A stretch of DNA of 25,648 nt from a virus, in the IMG/VR virus record IMGVR_UViG_3300046170_000062, positions 1-25,648 of that record, one strand, 5' to 3'. The position numbers were made by a program, and so were the translations under genes. Numbering within the stretch: the stretch's first letter is position 1; each line of letters opens with the position of its first letter. The notes under the pieces are model-generated. The model searched no databases. It saw only the letters and a list, made by a program, of their open reading frames with translations, and was not told where the DNA came from. Below are positions 13,678 to 21,848 of this stretch, in pieces.

Positions 13678-15337
13678 ATTCTTCCTGTCCTTTCCTGACT
13701 GCGATCTGCACCTCGTCGTGAATCCACCCGACAATCGTGCAGTCCAGTTTCTTTTCTTTGATTGCTTTGGAGATAAGGGAGACCCACTTCGAGCAAATGA
13801 CTGCTCCTGCTGATTGCAAGAGACTGTTCAAGCTCGTATGGCTGGAGTTGACCTTAATGCGGTTACTACCAAGGGTCTTAATGAAGCCCTTTGATGCTGC
13901 TTTCTCCACATTGGTCTTTAAGAGACCATAGGCAGGGACGGCTTCAATGAAGTTATCCTTTAGTCTTTTTCCTTCTTTGGCTCCTTTGCCAACGATGGAA
14001 CCGACTTTGGCATCTCCCGCTCCGTAGAGTGTAGCGTAGAGCCATGTTTTTGCTTGGTCCCGTGTAGCAAGTCCCGTTGCCTTCTGGTTGTAGCTATGGA
14101 TATCGGATTCGAGGATGACTTTCGCATATTCACCTTCATCGTAGAGTGCGAGGAAATGGGCAAAGAGCCTGATCTCTATTCCTGACAGATCACTACCAAC
14201 TAAGGAGTATCCTGACGGCACAGTGAACAACTCACGACACTGCTTGCCATAAGGTAGCCGCACGGCTGGCACCTGAGACAGATTCGGCTGTATGTGTGTA
14301 CAGCGTAGTGTCCTAGTTGACGGTGAGATGATCCTGTGCCGGAGCTTGCCGTCACTATCGACCTTCTTCATCCATGCCTGTGGACCCTCTGCGAGTTGAC
14401 CAATGCGTTTCTGTATTAAGAACAATTCAGACAGCTTCTTGGCTTCTGGGTAGTCAAGAGAACCAAGAACGACATCATCGATAATCGCATGACCCTGTGG
14501 TGTAGTTTTAACGGGTTTCCACCCATACTTCTTGGTCAGACAGAACTCGATATGACGCCTTGAGTTGTGGTTGAACTCGACTGTCTTTGTCTTGATGAAC
14601 GGCACACCCTCGACATAGCCAAGGGTCTTGTTATTGCGCTTGGGTATGAATGTCTCAGAGACCTCCCACGGCTCGAACAAGTCCTGTAGCTCATGGTCTA
14701 ATTCTTCTCGCCTGACACAAAGCTCTGCATACAGCTTGCCAGCCTTTGCCTCATCAAAGGTCCACCCAGCATTGCCAATGTCATCAGCAATAGCTGATAT
14801 CTCATGGGCTAGATCGACAGCTTCGGTAGTCTGCTTCTCCGGTTTTAAGAAGTTGTAGAGTGCCATCGTCACTCGTACATCCTGTTCACAGTAATCTTGC
14901 ATAGCCTGTGACCAGTGTTCCCAACCGCCGTCATAATCACCTTTTAGGAAATCACCATTTAAACGGTTTTGGAGTCTCATGCCCCACGCTTTGAGGCCGT
15001 GGGAGCCATAGAACTTCTTGGGCATGACATCGTTAGCCCAGTTGTACTCAAAGTCCTCGTTCTTCAGATCTGCTCTGATTAAGCGAGACAAAACCAATGT
15101 GTCCGTGCGCTTACCTTTGAAGGGCCACGATGGATATAGCTTCTCAATAACCTTGAAGTCGTAGCCAAGACCATTGTGAGCAACTAGCTCATCAGCCTTG
15201 CAAAGCATTTCCAGACCTTCTTTGATCTCATCGGGGCCATAGCTCCACACAGGCTGGCCTTCTTCGCCGACAGCAATGCAATGGATAACATCAGGGTCCA
15301 GCCCGTCAGTCTCTAGGTCAAAGAACAGCCGCCTCAT
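13565..15337 (-). CDS. DNA polymerase, family A, with 3'-5' exonuclease
   Basis: The 590-residue replicative polymerase has an active-looking proofreading domain (D7 and E9 in FDLETDG, D60 in HNGLGYDF, D153 in YCEQDV) and the polymerase motifs: A with D383 (GSDLSGIEIRLFAHF), B with R426, K430, Y434 and Y438 (RDQAKTWLYATLYGAG), C with H540-D541-E542 (GWIHDEVQ). Y434 corresponds to E. coli Phe762 and T7 Tyr526. It is shorter than T7 polymerase (704 residues), chiefly in the linker and thumb. No 5' nuclease domain is present; that activity is the separate downstream gene. The start overlaps the MazG stop (ATGA). Confidence 0.95.
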   Translation of the reverse strand: MRRLFFDLETDGLDPDVIHCIAVGEEGQPVWSYGPDEIKEGLEMLCKADELVAHNGLGYDFKVIEKLYPSWPFKGKRTDTLVLSRLIRADLKNEDFEYNWANDVMPKKFYGSHGLKAWGMRLQNRLNGDFLKGDYDGGWEHWSQAMQDYCEQDVRVTMALYNFLKPEKQTTEAVDLAHEISAIADDIGNAGWTFDEAKAGKLYAELCVRREELDHELQDLFEPWEVSETFIPKRNNKTLGYVEGVPFIKTKTVEFNHNSRRHIEFCLTKKYGWKPVKTTPQGHAIIDDVVLGSLDYPEAKKLSELFLIQKRIGQLAEGPQAWMKKVDSDGKLRHRIISPSTRTLRCTHIQPNLSQVPAVRLPYGKQCRELFTVPSGYSLVGSDLSGIEIRLFAHFLALYDEGEYAKVILESDIHSYNQKATGLATRDQAKTWLYATLYGAGDAKVGSIVGKGAKEGKRLKDNFIEAVPAYGLLKTNVEKAASKGFIKTLGSNRIKVNSSHTSLNSLLQSAGAVICSKWVSLISKAIKEKKLDCTIVGWIHDEVQIAVRKGQEEYVGDLARRCAKEAGEAYSLRIPIDAEYAVGRSWADTH

Positions 15338-15678
15338 CGGTTGTCTCCTGACCCTTTAATTAGGTCTAGCTGCATCCTACGATCCAACTTACGGAGGTTC
15401 ATCTCAGCCACAGAAGAAAGGTCGAACTGGAACTGTGCTGCAAGGACAGCGAGATACCACAGGACATCACCAGCCTCTTTCATGACTTCGAGGCGTTTGT
15501 CATAGTCCATGTCAGCCAGTGGCTCACCTTGGTCGCGTAGGTGTTTCTTGAGCTTGTCACAGATTTCGCCGACCTCAGATGACAGGCCCAAGGCAACATA
15601 CTCAATCTTGTTCTCTTCCACGATAAAGGTTGTTTCAGCTTGCCGCTGGTACTCATCAAGTGTCAGTGGGTTTGTCAT
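15334..15678 (-). CDS. MazG-like nucleotide pyrophosphohydrolase
   Basis: The 114-residue protein has the MazG/all-alpha NTP pyrophosphatase pattern: LGLSSEVGEICDKLKKHL with the first acidic metal ligands, then KEAGDVLWYLAVLA with the E-x2-D pair. Such enzymes hydrolyse (d)NTPs to monophosphates; in phages they may sanitise dNTP pools or alter host nucleotide signals. GGAG lies before the ATG. The stop overlaps the DNA polymerase start. Confidence 0.85.
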   Translation of the reverse strand: MTNPLTLDEYQRQAETTFIVEENKIEYVALGLSSEVGEICDKLKKHLRDQGEPLADMDYDKRLEVMKEAGDVLWYLAVLAAQFQFDLSSVAEMNLRKLDRRMQLDLIKGSGDNR

Positions 15679-15832
15679 TGGTTGCTCCTTGTTTTCTGAG
15701 AGATCGTTTTGCTTTGCGTTCCAAAGCTGCTAACCGCCTTCTTTTGGATCTTGTTCGCTTTGTCCTCAAAACGCCGCTTTTGGCAAACCACGAATCACAG
15801 GTACTGTTCCCCCGTATTTCAACCATCGTCAT
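15656..15832 (-). CDS. 58-residue very basic protein, unknown function
   Basis: The ATG at 15832 overlaps the primase-helicase stop codon (TAATG), and the frame ends inside the first codons of the MazG gene. The product is extremely basic (RTKRTRSKRRRLAALERKAKR) with one Cys; part of it is quoted as TKRTRSKRRR. It fills the 150-bp gap that would otherwise exist in a tightly packed operon, which is the main support. DNA/RNA binding is suggested by charge only. Confidence 0.55.
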   Translation of the reverse strand: MTMVEIRGNSTCDSWFAKSGVLRTKRTRSKRRRLAALERKAKRSLRKQGATNDKPTDT

Positions 15833-17439
15833 TAGAACTCACTCCCTTCTGGGACCAATCGTCCCGTGTCTCTGTTGTATTGAATGTTCCCTGCCCAGCC
15901 TGTTTCACCGCTCCAGCGGTTCTTGAGGACTGACAGGATGCGGGTGTCGCTGTCTGGATCGTCTTTATCGACGGCCATAGACAGGCACATATCGGATAGC
16001 TGGGCGATTGAGGCTGACCCTCGAAGGCTCTGGAGCGTGGGCTTTTCACCCTGCTCGAACCCCTTGTCGCCTGATGGTCGCCTCAGATGGCTTACAATGA
16101 TCAAGCCAATGTTTAGCTCTTGGACGACCTCAGACCGCAGCCGTGTCATGGCTATGTCAATGAGCTTACGTTCATCGTTAGTTGCTAGACCGCTAACTAG
16201 AATACTTATGTGATCGAGGACCACCCACTCGACGCCAAGAGCTTTGACCATGAATGTAATGCGCTGAATGATCGTGTCGATGTTGCAGCTACCAAAGTGA
16301 TCGTAGAGGTACACCTGTCGATCCTCTGGGAACAACGCATCAAAGGCTTCTTCGATCTCTTCCCTCGACGCTTGGTCTTTGTTGACCGTAATGTTCTTGT
16401 TGAGGTGGATGCCTACTAGCCCTTGCAGTGTGCGTTTGTTGGTCTCCTCCAAACACAAAAGGCCCAGCTTTTGACCGTCTTGATGTAGACTGTAGGCAAT
16501 CTCTCTAACCAGAGTAGTTTTACCCATCCCAGAACCCGCTGTGATGGTCACAAGTTCCCCGCGCCGCAAACCGCCAGTTATGGCGTTAAGCTGGTCGTAA
16601 GGGTACTTAATGGACGAAGCAGCATCATCCTGACCTATCACTGTTCTGAGATCGGCAGCGGCGACTATGCTATCAGGGCGATATTCTTTCGCCTCGAAGA
16701 TAGCACTCACCACGGCTGCTGTTTTGCCAGCCACTAGGCACTCATTGATATCCTTCATCGGAAGGGTGGCTATAAATGCTTTGCCCACAGGAAGGATTTG
16801 TGCAGCTTCGAGACTAGCCTTCTTTCCTGCGTCGTCTTGGTCAAAGCAAAGTACCACCTTGTCCCAACCAGACACGAAGTCATAGTTGTCTTTGATGGCA
16901 CGAACCGCGCTTTGACAGCCGTTAGGGAGACCAACTGTGCCAGCGTGGTATTTGCCAAGGCAAGCTGCTGCTGAGAGCGTATCAATCTCACCCTCACAGA
17001 TGACAAGTAGCTTACCCTTGGCCCATAAGTGACTACCAAACAATGTTGCTTGCTTGGAGTTACCTAAAACTGAAAAGTCTTTGCCTTTAGTCCTAACCTT
17101 CTGTGCAACTACCAAACCGTTCTTGTCACGGTAGTTTGCAACTTGGACAGGCTCACCGCTCTTCTTTGCAACGAAGTAATCAAAACGCCTACACAGATCC
17201 TCACTCAGCTTGCGGCTGTGAAGGGCTGTAAAGCGACCAGTAAGGAGACCACTAGGCAAAGTGGAGGGAGCAGTAATTGCCTTTTCTGTGGTCTCCCCAC
17301 TAGCTTGCACGGTAGTCCCGCAAGAGAAACAATGCGTGTGCCCATCGTCATACAGAGAGTTTGCATCGGAACTGCCGCACTCTTCGCACGGTAAGTGCCT
17401 AACGAACTCGCTCTCATTCTTCTGTAATTGGTTGTCCAT
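15832..17439 (-). CDS. Primase-helicase (T7 gp4-like)
   Basis: The 535-residue protein joins a primase and a replicative helicase. The N-terminal zinc ribbon is C18-x2-C21 and C37-x2-C40, which recognises primer start sites. The TOPRIM domain has E149/E151 (VICEGEIDTL) and D200-Q-D202-D203. The RecA-like helicase has Walker A G302-SGMGKTT, a Walker B VVLDHIS and LIIVSHLRRP, then LRGSASIAQLSD. Together with the family A polymerase and SSB it forms the replisome. GGGAG precedes the start at 17439. Length is close to T7 gp4A (566). Confidence 0.94.
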   Translation of the reverse strand: MDNQLQKNESEFVRHLPCEECGSSDANSLYDDGHTHCFSCGTTVQASGETTEKAITAPSTLPSGLLTGRFTALHSRKLSEDLCRRFDYFVAKKSGEPVQVANYRDKNGLVVAQKVRTKGKDFSVLGNSKQATLFGSHLWAKGKLLVICEGEIDTLSAAACLGKYHAGTVGLPNGCQSAVRAIKDNYDFVSGWDKVVLCFDQDDAGKKASLEAAQILPVGKAFIATLPMKDINECLVAGKTAAVVSAIFEAKEYRPDSIVAAADLRTVIGQDDAASSIKYPYDQLNAITGGLRRGELVTITAGSGMGKTTLVREIAYSLHQDGQKLGLLCLEETNKRTLQGLVGIHLNKNITVNKDQASREEIEEAFDALFPEDRQVYLYDHFGSCNIDTIIQRITFMVKALGVEWVVLDHISILVSGLATNDERKLIDIAMTRLRSEVVQELNIGLIIVSHLRRPSGDKGFEQGEKPTLQSLRGSASIAQLSDMCLSMAVDKDDPDSDTRILSVLKNRWSGETGWAGNIQYNRDTGRLVPEGSEF

Positions 17440-17460
17440 ACGATTGCTCCCTTGCGTGAA

Positions 17461-17943
17461 TTACTCCTGCAACCACGCATCAGGGATCGTCTTACTGGCG
17501 TACCTAAAACCATGCTTCTCACACCAATCGGCATAAGAAGTCTTAGAGCCTTTGTAGAGCTTTTGGTTTTGGTTGCTGAATACGAACCTGATGTCGATGT
17601 CAGGACATTGTGCTTTGATCAAAAGGTGTTTCTGCCTGTCACCAGCGATGAAACGCCCCTTGCTTTCGACATAAAAAAACCGCCCAGAGGCGGTGATGAT
17701 CTTGAAGTCTGGTGTGTACTTAGATGACCGCGGAGGCCACTCATAACTGAGCTTCTCTTGCTCATAGAGGACATCACGACCAGCAGCCTTCAACTGCTCT
17801 GCTATCTTGATCTCTAAGCCACTCCTGTAACCTCGTTGAAACGGTGTTCGTTTCCTAGAAGTCGGAATCGAACTCGTCCGTTTCTTGTTTCGTATCTTTC
17901 GGTGCCACGAAGCCACCCTCAACGGCCCCAAAGTCGTCACCAT
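17461..17943 (-). CDS. Endonuclease I, Holliday junction resolvase (T7 gp3-like)
   Basis: The core matches T7 endonuclease I closely in its active-site layout: RSGLE (Glu), KYTPDF (Asp) and FYVESKG (Glu and Lys), then KHLLIKAQCPDIDIRFVFS, quoted in part as DIDIRFVFS, and KLYKGSKTSYADWCEKHG. It resolves branched DNA before packaging and helps degrade host DNA. The start is uncertain: no ATG lies between the SSB stop and the conserved core, so translation must begin inside the SSB gene. I give the ATG at 17943; a GTG at 17916 is equally possible. Confidence 0.88.
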   Translation of the reverse strand: MVTTLGPLRVASWHRKIRNKKRTSSIPTSRKRTPFQRGYRSGLEIKIAEQLKAAGRDVLYEQEKLSYEWPPRSSKYTPDFKIITASGRFFYVESKGRFIAGDRQKHLLIKAQCPDIDIRFVFSNQNQKLYKGSKTSYADWCEKHGFRYASKTIPDAWLQE

Positions 17944-18385
17944 CATTACCATTGCCCTCCGACAGCTTAATGATTTGGACTGCACCTAAATTAAGGGACA
18001 CACCGCAGTTTGCTCCTTTGTCATAGGCTGTCATCGTTCCAGCCACACGCAGTGTCGAGCCGCCCCAAACTTGTGGGATCTCACCGACCATCATTTGTGC
18101 GCTACTGTCTTTGAACTTAGGCGCATACTGGCTTTTGGTTTTGAAAATGATCTGGCCTGTATCTTCGTCAGTCTCATATGGCAGACGGGCCTTCGACATC
18201 TTTTTCCCAAGGTGTTCTTGGGCAAACTCATTGATCTTGTCGATCAGATCCTGAGCTTTGTCTGAGTCCACAAGAAGGTTCGTCTTGAATACACCCTCAT
18301 CGTGGAACTTCGTGTCGGCCTTGTTCAGCCAAGGATAGATGGCGATGCCTTGAGGGGTTGTGTAGTTTAGTCTTGGTGCAGCCAT
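17855..18385 (-). CDS. Single-stranded DNA-binding protein (T7 gp2.5-like)
   Basis: The 176-residue protein has an OB-fold-type body (GIAIYPWLNKADTKF, VFKTNLLVD, RVAGTMTAYDKGANCGV, VSLNLGAVQIIKL) and a strongly acidic C-terminal tail ending DEFDSDF with a terminal Phe, as in T7 gp2.5, where the tail contacts polymerase and helicase. GGAGAAACC precedes the ATG. The tail region overlaps the start of the endonuclease I gene in another frame. Confidence 0.88.
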   Translation of the reverse strand: MAAPRLNYTTPQGIAIYPWLNKADTKFHDEGVFKTNLLVDSDKAQDLIDKINEFAQEHLGKKMSKARLPYETDEDTGQIIFKTKSQYAPKFKDSSAQMMVGEIPQVWGGSTLRVAGTMTAYDKGANCGVSLNLGAVQIIKLSEGNGNDGDDFGAVEGGFVAPKDTKQETDEFDSDF

Positions 18386-18552
18386 TTTGGTTTCTCCTTA
18401 TCGTCTGCATTGGTGTCTACTGGCTTAGGTTGACCCATGTGCGCCATGCTGATGCCTAGTGCATCGGCCTTGGCTAATAGGTCTACTGGAACTGGCTGAC
18501 CTCTGAGTTGGCAAAGCCTCGCCTGTTCCAGCACTCTCTCACGAGGGTGCAT
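18367..18552 (-). CDS. Small hypothetical protein upstream of SSB
   Basis: The 61-residue product starts MHPRERVLEQARLCQLRGQP after AGGAGA, a strong ribosome site. An amphipathic helix is followed by VPVDLLAKADALGI and a charged tail. Its end overlaps the SSB start by 19 bp. Similar short E-x-A-R-L-C-x-x-R-G proteins occur upstream of gp2.5-like genes in marine podoviruses, in my memory; no function is known. Confidence 0.7.
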   Translation of the reverse strand: MHPRERVLEQARLCQLRGQPVPVDLLAKADALGISMAHMGQPKPVDTNADDKEKPKWLHQD

Positions 18553-18600
18553 GGTGTTTCTCCTGCCTATTCTTTTTGTTTTTATTGGGAGCTAGAAGTG

Positions 18601-18660
18601 CCAAGAGACCAAAGCCCCCGTTTAAGGCAGGGTCTATGGCCTCTTGGTCTTTGGATCTCT
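18601..18660 (-). promoter_or_regulatory. Strong intergenic hairpin with an alternative pairing, between RNAP and SSB operon
   Basis: In the 143-bp gap after the RNA polymerase gene, CCAAGAG (18601-18607) pairs with CTCTTGG (18641-18647), with inner CCA/TGG, AG/CT and CCC/GGG pairs. A second, competing stem joins AGAGACCAAAG (18604-18614) and CTTTGGATCTCT (18649-18660) with one bulge. No U-run follows in the leftward direction, so it is either a phage-polymerase terminator, an RNase III site or a switch. Confidence 0.6.
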
Positions 18661-18695
18661 AGCTGTCGCTGATGCAGCAACTACACTAAAGATCG

Positions 18696-21428
18696 TCAAA
18701 GGAAACAGTATTCGCTGTCCCTAATCTGTTTTAGATCCAGATTACCTTTGGGTGGTATGTCTGGCAGAGCAGCCTCATCTGGCTTGTCTAACTGTTCGAC
18801 CACGCTCTGCTTTAGTTTCTCGTAAAGACAACCATTGTCATATTGATCAATGAAAGCCTCGCGGATCGCGTAGTACAAGTCACCTGTCCTCGCTGGCGTT
18901 GTCGCAAAGCTGTCATGAATCAAGAAGAAGTCTTTAATGCCATAGTTGTCTAGGCACTTGAGAACCGTCGCGTGTAAGTGGTTTGAGTCCAAAGAGTGCG
19001 TGTGATTAGCAGCACAGGCTGCTCCGGCCTTCCTCGAGTCCACTGTACGCCCATCAGGGTTCTTCAATGTCACCTGTGTTCTCTTGAGAGCCTCGAACTC
19101 CCTGTCAAACAAGAATACTTTAATTGGCTTGCTGAGGAGCTTGGTGTATCTGTTGACCACAGGGAACCCCAATGGCGTAACCCATGACATCAGCTTGCCC
19201 TCTTTGCTACACGCCTCACAAAGAGCTTGGATAAAAGCCATGCCTTCATTGGCACCTTTAACTACTGTGTTTACTGCTGTCCAGCTTTTACGCGCTAAGT
19301 AGTCAGCAGCCAATCTACCCTCGTCTGGCCCCCTGCTCTCTCCTGTCTTCTTGTCGAAAGCCTCAACCTCAAAAGGATTGACTGTGTGTCCTTGCCACTC
19401 TTTGCCCTCGTCAATCAGATCGTTGATTGGCTCCATGAAGTCATCGATGATCTGCTGCTTGAAACCAAAGAGGTTTGAGCCGTAGTTTTTAGTCATCACA
19501 TTGCGCTTTAAGGTTTTGCGACCAACTCTGAACTCCTGCCAAGCCTCGATCACAGGTTTCAAGTCACGCCCATGAACAGTGTGGTTCGTGTCGTTGTCGA
19601 TAGCCTCGCGCACCACTGCCGCCACGGTCTCATAGAGATCAGCTGGCTTTTCGCTTGGCACCAGATTGACATATGAACCCTCGACCTCGTTAGTTGCCAA
19701 TGCGCTGAAGTGCTGTAGTCCACTGTTGCTACCATCAAGCCCACAAGGAAACCCAGATTCGTAGTTGAGAGGGTCAGCCAAGTAGTTGGTCAACTCAATG
19801 CAAGCAGCGAGAAAACCAAAGGGCTTGTCGGCCTCGCTCCAGTACAGCTTTGTGTCGTCTGTACCCTCAAAGGACACCTTAAAGTCCTTAGCAACCTCGA
19901 CGATCTTTTCAAGGTTTGCCTCAGTCCACTCAAGCCTCGCCTGTAACGACTGCTTACTGATCTTACCGAAGTCACCAAGATCAGCGACCTTCAGAGCAAT
20001 CCACAATGCACCCTGCTCACCAACCAACTCTTTGTTGGCTAAGACCATCATGTGTTTGATGTGATCTGAGCGGCAGTGGTTGAAAGTGCTGACAGGGTAC
20101 ACACGACCTCGAAAGTCCCAGCTTGCCCCGACGTAGAAAGGTGTATCGACAAGCTCACTTGCCACCCTCAAGTCTTGGTTCATCTGGGCAATGCCGCCCT
20201 TGATGGCTTTGTTGCGCTTATTGCGCCGTCGTGCTTTCAACCTCCAGCGTTTCTTAGACTTCTCTGGTAACTCGTCGTAGTTCTCTGGGAATTGCAGCTC
20301 GTTTAGCTCTTTGGAGTGGGGAAACTTACCAGCGACATGATTGTTATCCCAACACCAGACCACTGCTTCGAGGATGGGTGTGTTGATGGCAAAAGGCGTG
20401 GCCTGAATGGCGTTGAGTGCCCTCATCATAGGGTCCATTGAGCCGTCTTTGATGCCTTTGTATATCATCTCCTGCTGCTGAGGGTTCGCTCCGCGCACCA
20501 GAGGCACCAAGCCACCCAATGCAGCATCAAGATACACACCAGCAGTCCGTCGCGCTGGGTCTAAGTTCGTCAGGTCTTTGTAAGTCTGCCAAGGGACAGG
20601 AGGAACGGTCATTGGGCCAAACATAGGCTCCATCCAAGAACTTGCCTCGTTCATGGCGTCTAGTTTGTTAGCAGCCTCAGACATCAAGCCAATCCTGTGG
20701 ATGGTCTTGTACTTGTGCTTGCCTCTATGCGTCGTGCGCTCGACATCCTCCCAGACCTCGAACAGCGTGGTGGCAGTCATAACAGCGTTGAACAGTAAGC
20801 TGCCAACTTTAGTACACTCAGCGTCGCTACTACCAGCCGACCAAGATTCAGGGATATCCCACTCGCGCTCTGTTGCCACTTTGTTGACGATAGCCTTCAT
20901 GGCTGTTCGACGATACCTGTAGCTGGTGTGGTCTTTCATCACCTTGGCAAGAACCCGTCGCTCGACCTCCTTGTCTTGATCTCTGAGCCACAAAGCCCAC
21001 TGTTCCATCTCTACGGCTCGACCAAGTTTTGTAATAGTGGGAGTTCTTTTAGCTGAAGCTCCAGCCGCATCGAACATAATCGACAAAGCAAGGACAGCTA
21101 GAGTCTGTGTGTCGATGCCTTCAACCTTGTCGAGCCATGAGAACTGTCGTCCTGCTGGATTGTTTTGCTGTTTAATGATTGCATCAAGATAATCGACAAC
21201 AGCAACTTGCTCATTACTGATGACATTCTGTGTGTTCTTTTGGTTGCTGCTGGTCTTGGAGTCTTTCAGTCGTTCCATGAACCGCTCATGACCAAGGCGT
21301 CGCATGTCAGCCTCGCGTCTCAGCTCTACCTGATGCTCAGGAGACAAAGAGAACTTGATCTGTGACAGTTTATCGAAAGGATTACTGCTACCAATGATAG
21401 TGTTGTCAGGTGATTTAAAATGATTCAT
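18696..21428 (-). CDS. Single-subunit DNA-dependent RNA polymerase (T7-type)
   Basis: The product is 910 residues from the ATG at 21428, which follows GGGAG; a second in-frame ATG 12 bases upstream adds four residues, and the numbering here counts from that one. T7 catalytic residues are conserved: D569 (GLDGSNSGLQHFSA, T7 D537), R641, K645 and Y653 (RKTLKRNVMTKNYGS, T7 R627/K631/Y639), H842-D843 (FLIHDSFATTPA, T7 H811/D812), and SWDFRGRVYPVS (T7 DWRGR). The C-terminus ends SEYCFL, like the T7 hydrophobic foot. It should transcribe phage middle and late genes from phage-specific promoters. It is preceded by a hairpin and an 18-bp motif shared with the right end of the window. Confidence 0.96.
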   Translation of the reverse strand: MNHFKSPDNTIIGSSNPFDKLSQIKFSLSPEHQVELRREADMRRLGHERFMERLKDSKTSSNQKNTQNVISNEQVAVVDYLDAIIKQQNNPAGRQFSWLDKVEGIDTQTLAVLALSIMFDAAGASAKRTPTITKLGRAVEMEQWALWLRDQDKEVERRVLAKVMKDHTSYRYRRTAMKAIVNKVATEREWDIPESWSAGSSDAECTKVGSLLFNAVMTATTLFEVWEDVERTTHRGKHKYKTIHRIGLMSEAANKLDAMNEASSWMEPMFGPMTVPPVPWQTYKDLTNLDPARRTAGVYLDAALGGLVPLVRGANPQQQEMIYKGIKDGSMDPMMRALNAIQATPFAINTPILEAVVWCWDNNHVAGKFPHSKELNELQFPENYDELPEKSKKRWRLKARRRNKRNKAIKGGIAQMNQDLRVASELVDTPFYVGASWDFRGRVYPVSTFNHCRSDHIKHMMVLANKELVGEQGALWIALKVADLGDFGKISKQSLQARLEWTEANLEKIVEVAKDFKVSFEGTDDTKLYWSEADKPFGFLAACIELTNYLADPLNYESGFPCGLDGSNSGLQHFSALATNEVEGSYVNLVPSEKPADLYETVAAVVREAIDNDTNHTVHGRDLKPVIEAWQEFRVGRKTLKRNVMTKNYGSNLFGFKQQIIDDFMEPINDLIDEGKEWQGHTVNPFEVEAFDKKTGESRGPDEGRLAADYLARKSWTAVNTVVKGANEGMAFIQALCEACSKEGKLMSWVTPLGFPVVNRYTKLLSKPIKVFLFDREFEALKRTQVTLKNPDGRTVDSRKAGAACAANHTHSLDSNHLHATVLKCLDNYGIKDFFLIHDSFATTPARTGDLYYAIREAFIDQYDNGCLYEKLKQSVVEQLDKPDEAALPDIPPKGNLDLKQIRDSEYCFL

Positions 21429-21469
21429 AACACTCCCCATTACTTGTGATTTCCGCCGCCGCTATTCGC

Positions 21470-21487
21470 TATGGGTGGACACAAGTT
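21470..21487 (-). promoter_or_regulatory. 18-bp shared motif upstream of RNA polymerase
   Basis: On the minus strand this reads AACTTGTGTCCACCCATA, ending 42 bp before the RNA polymerase ATG. An exact copy in inverted orientation lies at 25225-25242. Two exact 18-bp matches in non-coding DNA are very unlikely by chance. The position fits a phage promoter or an operator; no host -35/-10 pair is evident. Confidence 0.55.
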
Positions 21488-21530
21488 TAAGTCATTGTAA
21501 TTGCTGCTAATTTAAAACAGCACAAAACGA

Positions 21531-21563
21531 CCACTTTCAGACGCTAAAACAGCGACAAAGTGG
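21531..21563 (-). terminator. Intrinsic terminator-like hairpin before the RNA polymerase gene
   Basis: CCACTTT (21531-21537) pairs with AAAGTGG (21557-21563), with an inner CGCT/AGCG stem (21542-21545 / 21551-21554). On the minus strand it starts 2-3 bases after the stop of the 70-residue gene and is followed by TCGTTTTGTGCTGTTTT, a T-rich tract. It would end or reduce early transcription before the polymerase gene. Confidence 0.6.
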
Positions 21564-21565
21564 CT

Positions 21566-21778
21566 TTAACTAGGAGTGTTTTGTTGGGGGTCTGGCCTCT
21601 GGTCTCCGAAGCCAAAAGAAATAGATAATTTAGGAACCGACGCGGCTCTTGCGAAGTAGGTAGTCTTGAACTTATCGTAGTGGCGTGGTGGCGCGGTAGG
21701 CCAGTCATCGTCGCCCCTCGTAGAGTGAAGATTACGCTCTTTGCGGCTCAATCCTTCTGTTGCATTTCCTTTTGTCAT
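21566..21778 (-). CDS. Small hypothetical protein between integrase and RNA polymerase
   Basis: The ATG at 21778 follows GAGG at a good distance. The 70-residue product is polar, contains GDDDWPTAPPRHYDKFKTTYF, quoted in part as DDDWPTAPPRHYDKF, and ends PDPQQNTPS. I do not recognise it. It is followed by a terminator-like hairpin, so it may end the early transcript. Moderate confidence that it is translated. Confidence 0.55.
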   Translation of the reverse strand: MTKGNATEGLSRKERNLHSTRGDDDWPTAPPRHYDKFKTTYFARAASVPKLSISFGFGDQRPDPQQNTPS

Positions 21779-21848
21779 CACAAGCCTCGTCTTGGTCTGT
21801 CCTACTATGTTATAACCCTAACTTAATATTTACTGTTACTTTATAATC

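Noticed and set aside
21801-21840. AT-rich gap upstream of the 70-residue gene with TATAAC on the minus strand
   Set aside because: A promoter is possible, but the -35 match at usual spacing is poor (AACAGT); too weak to list.
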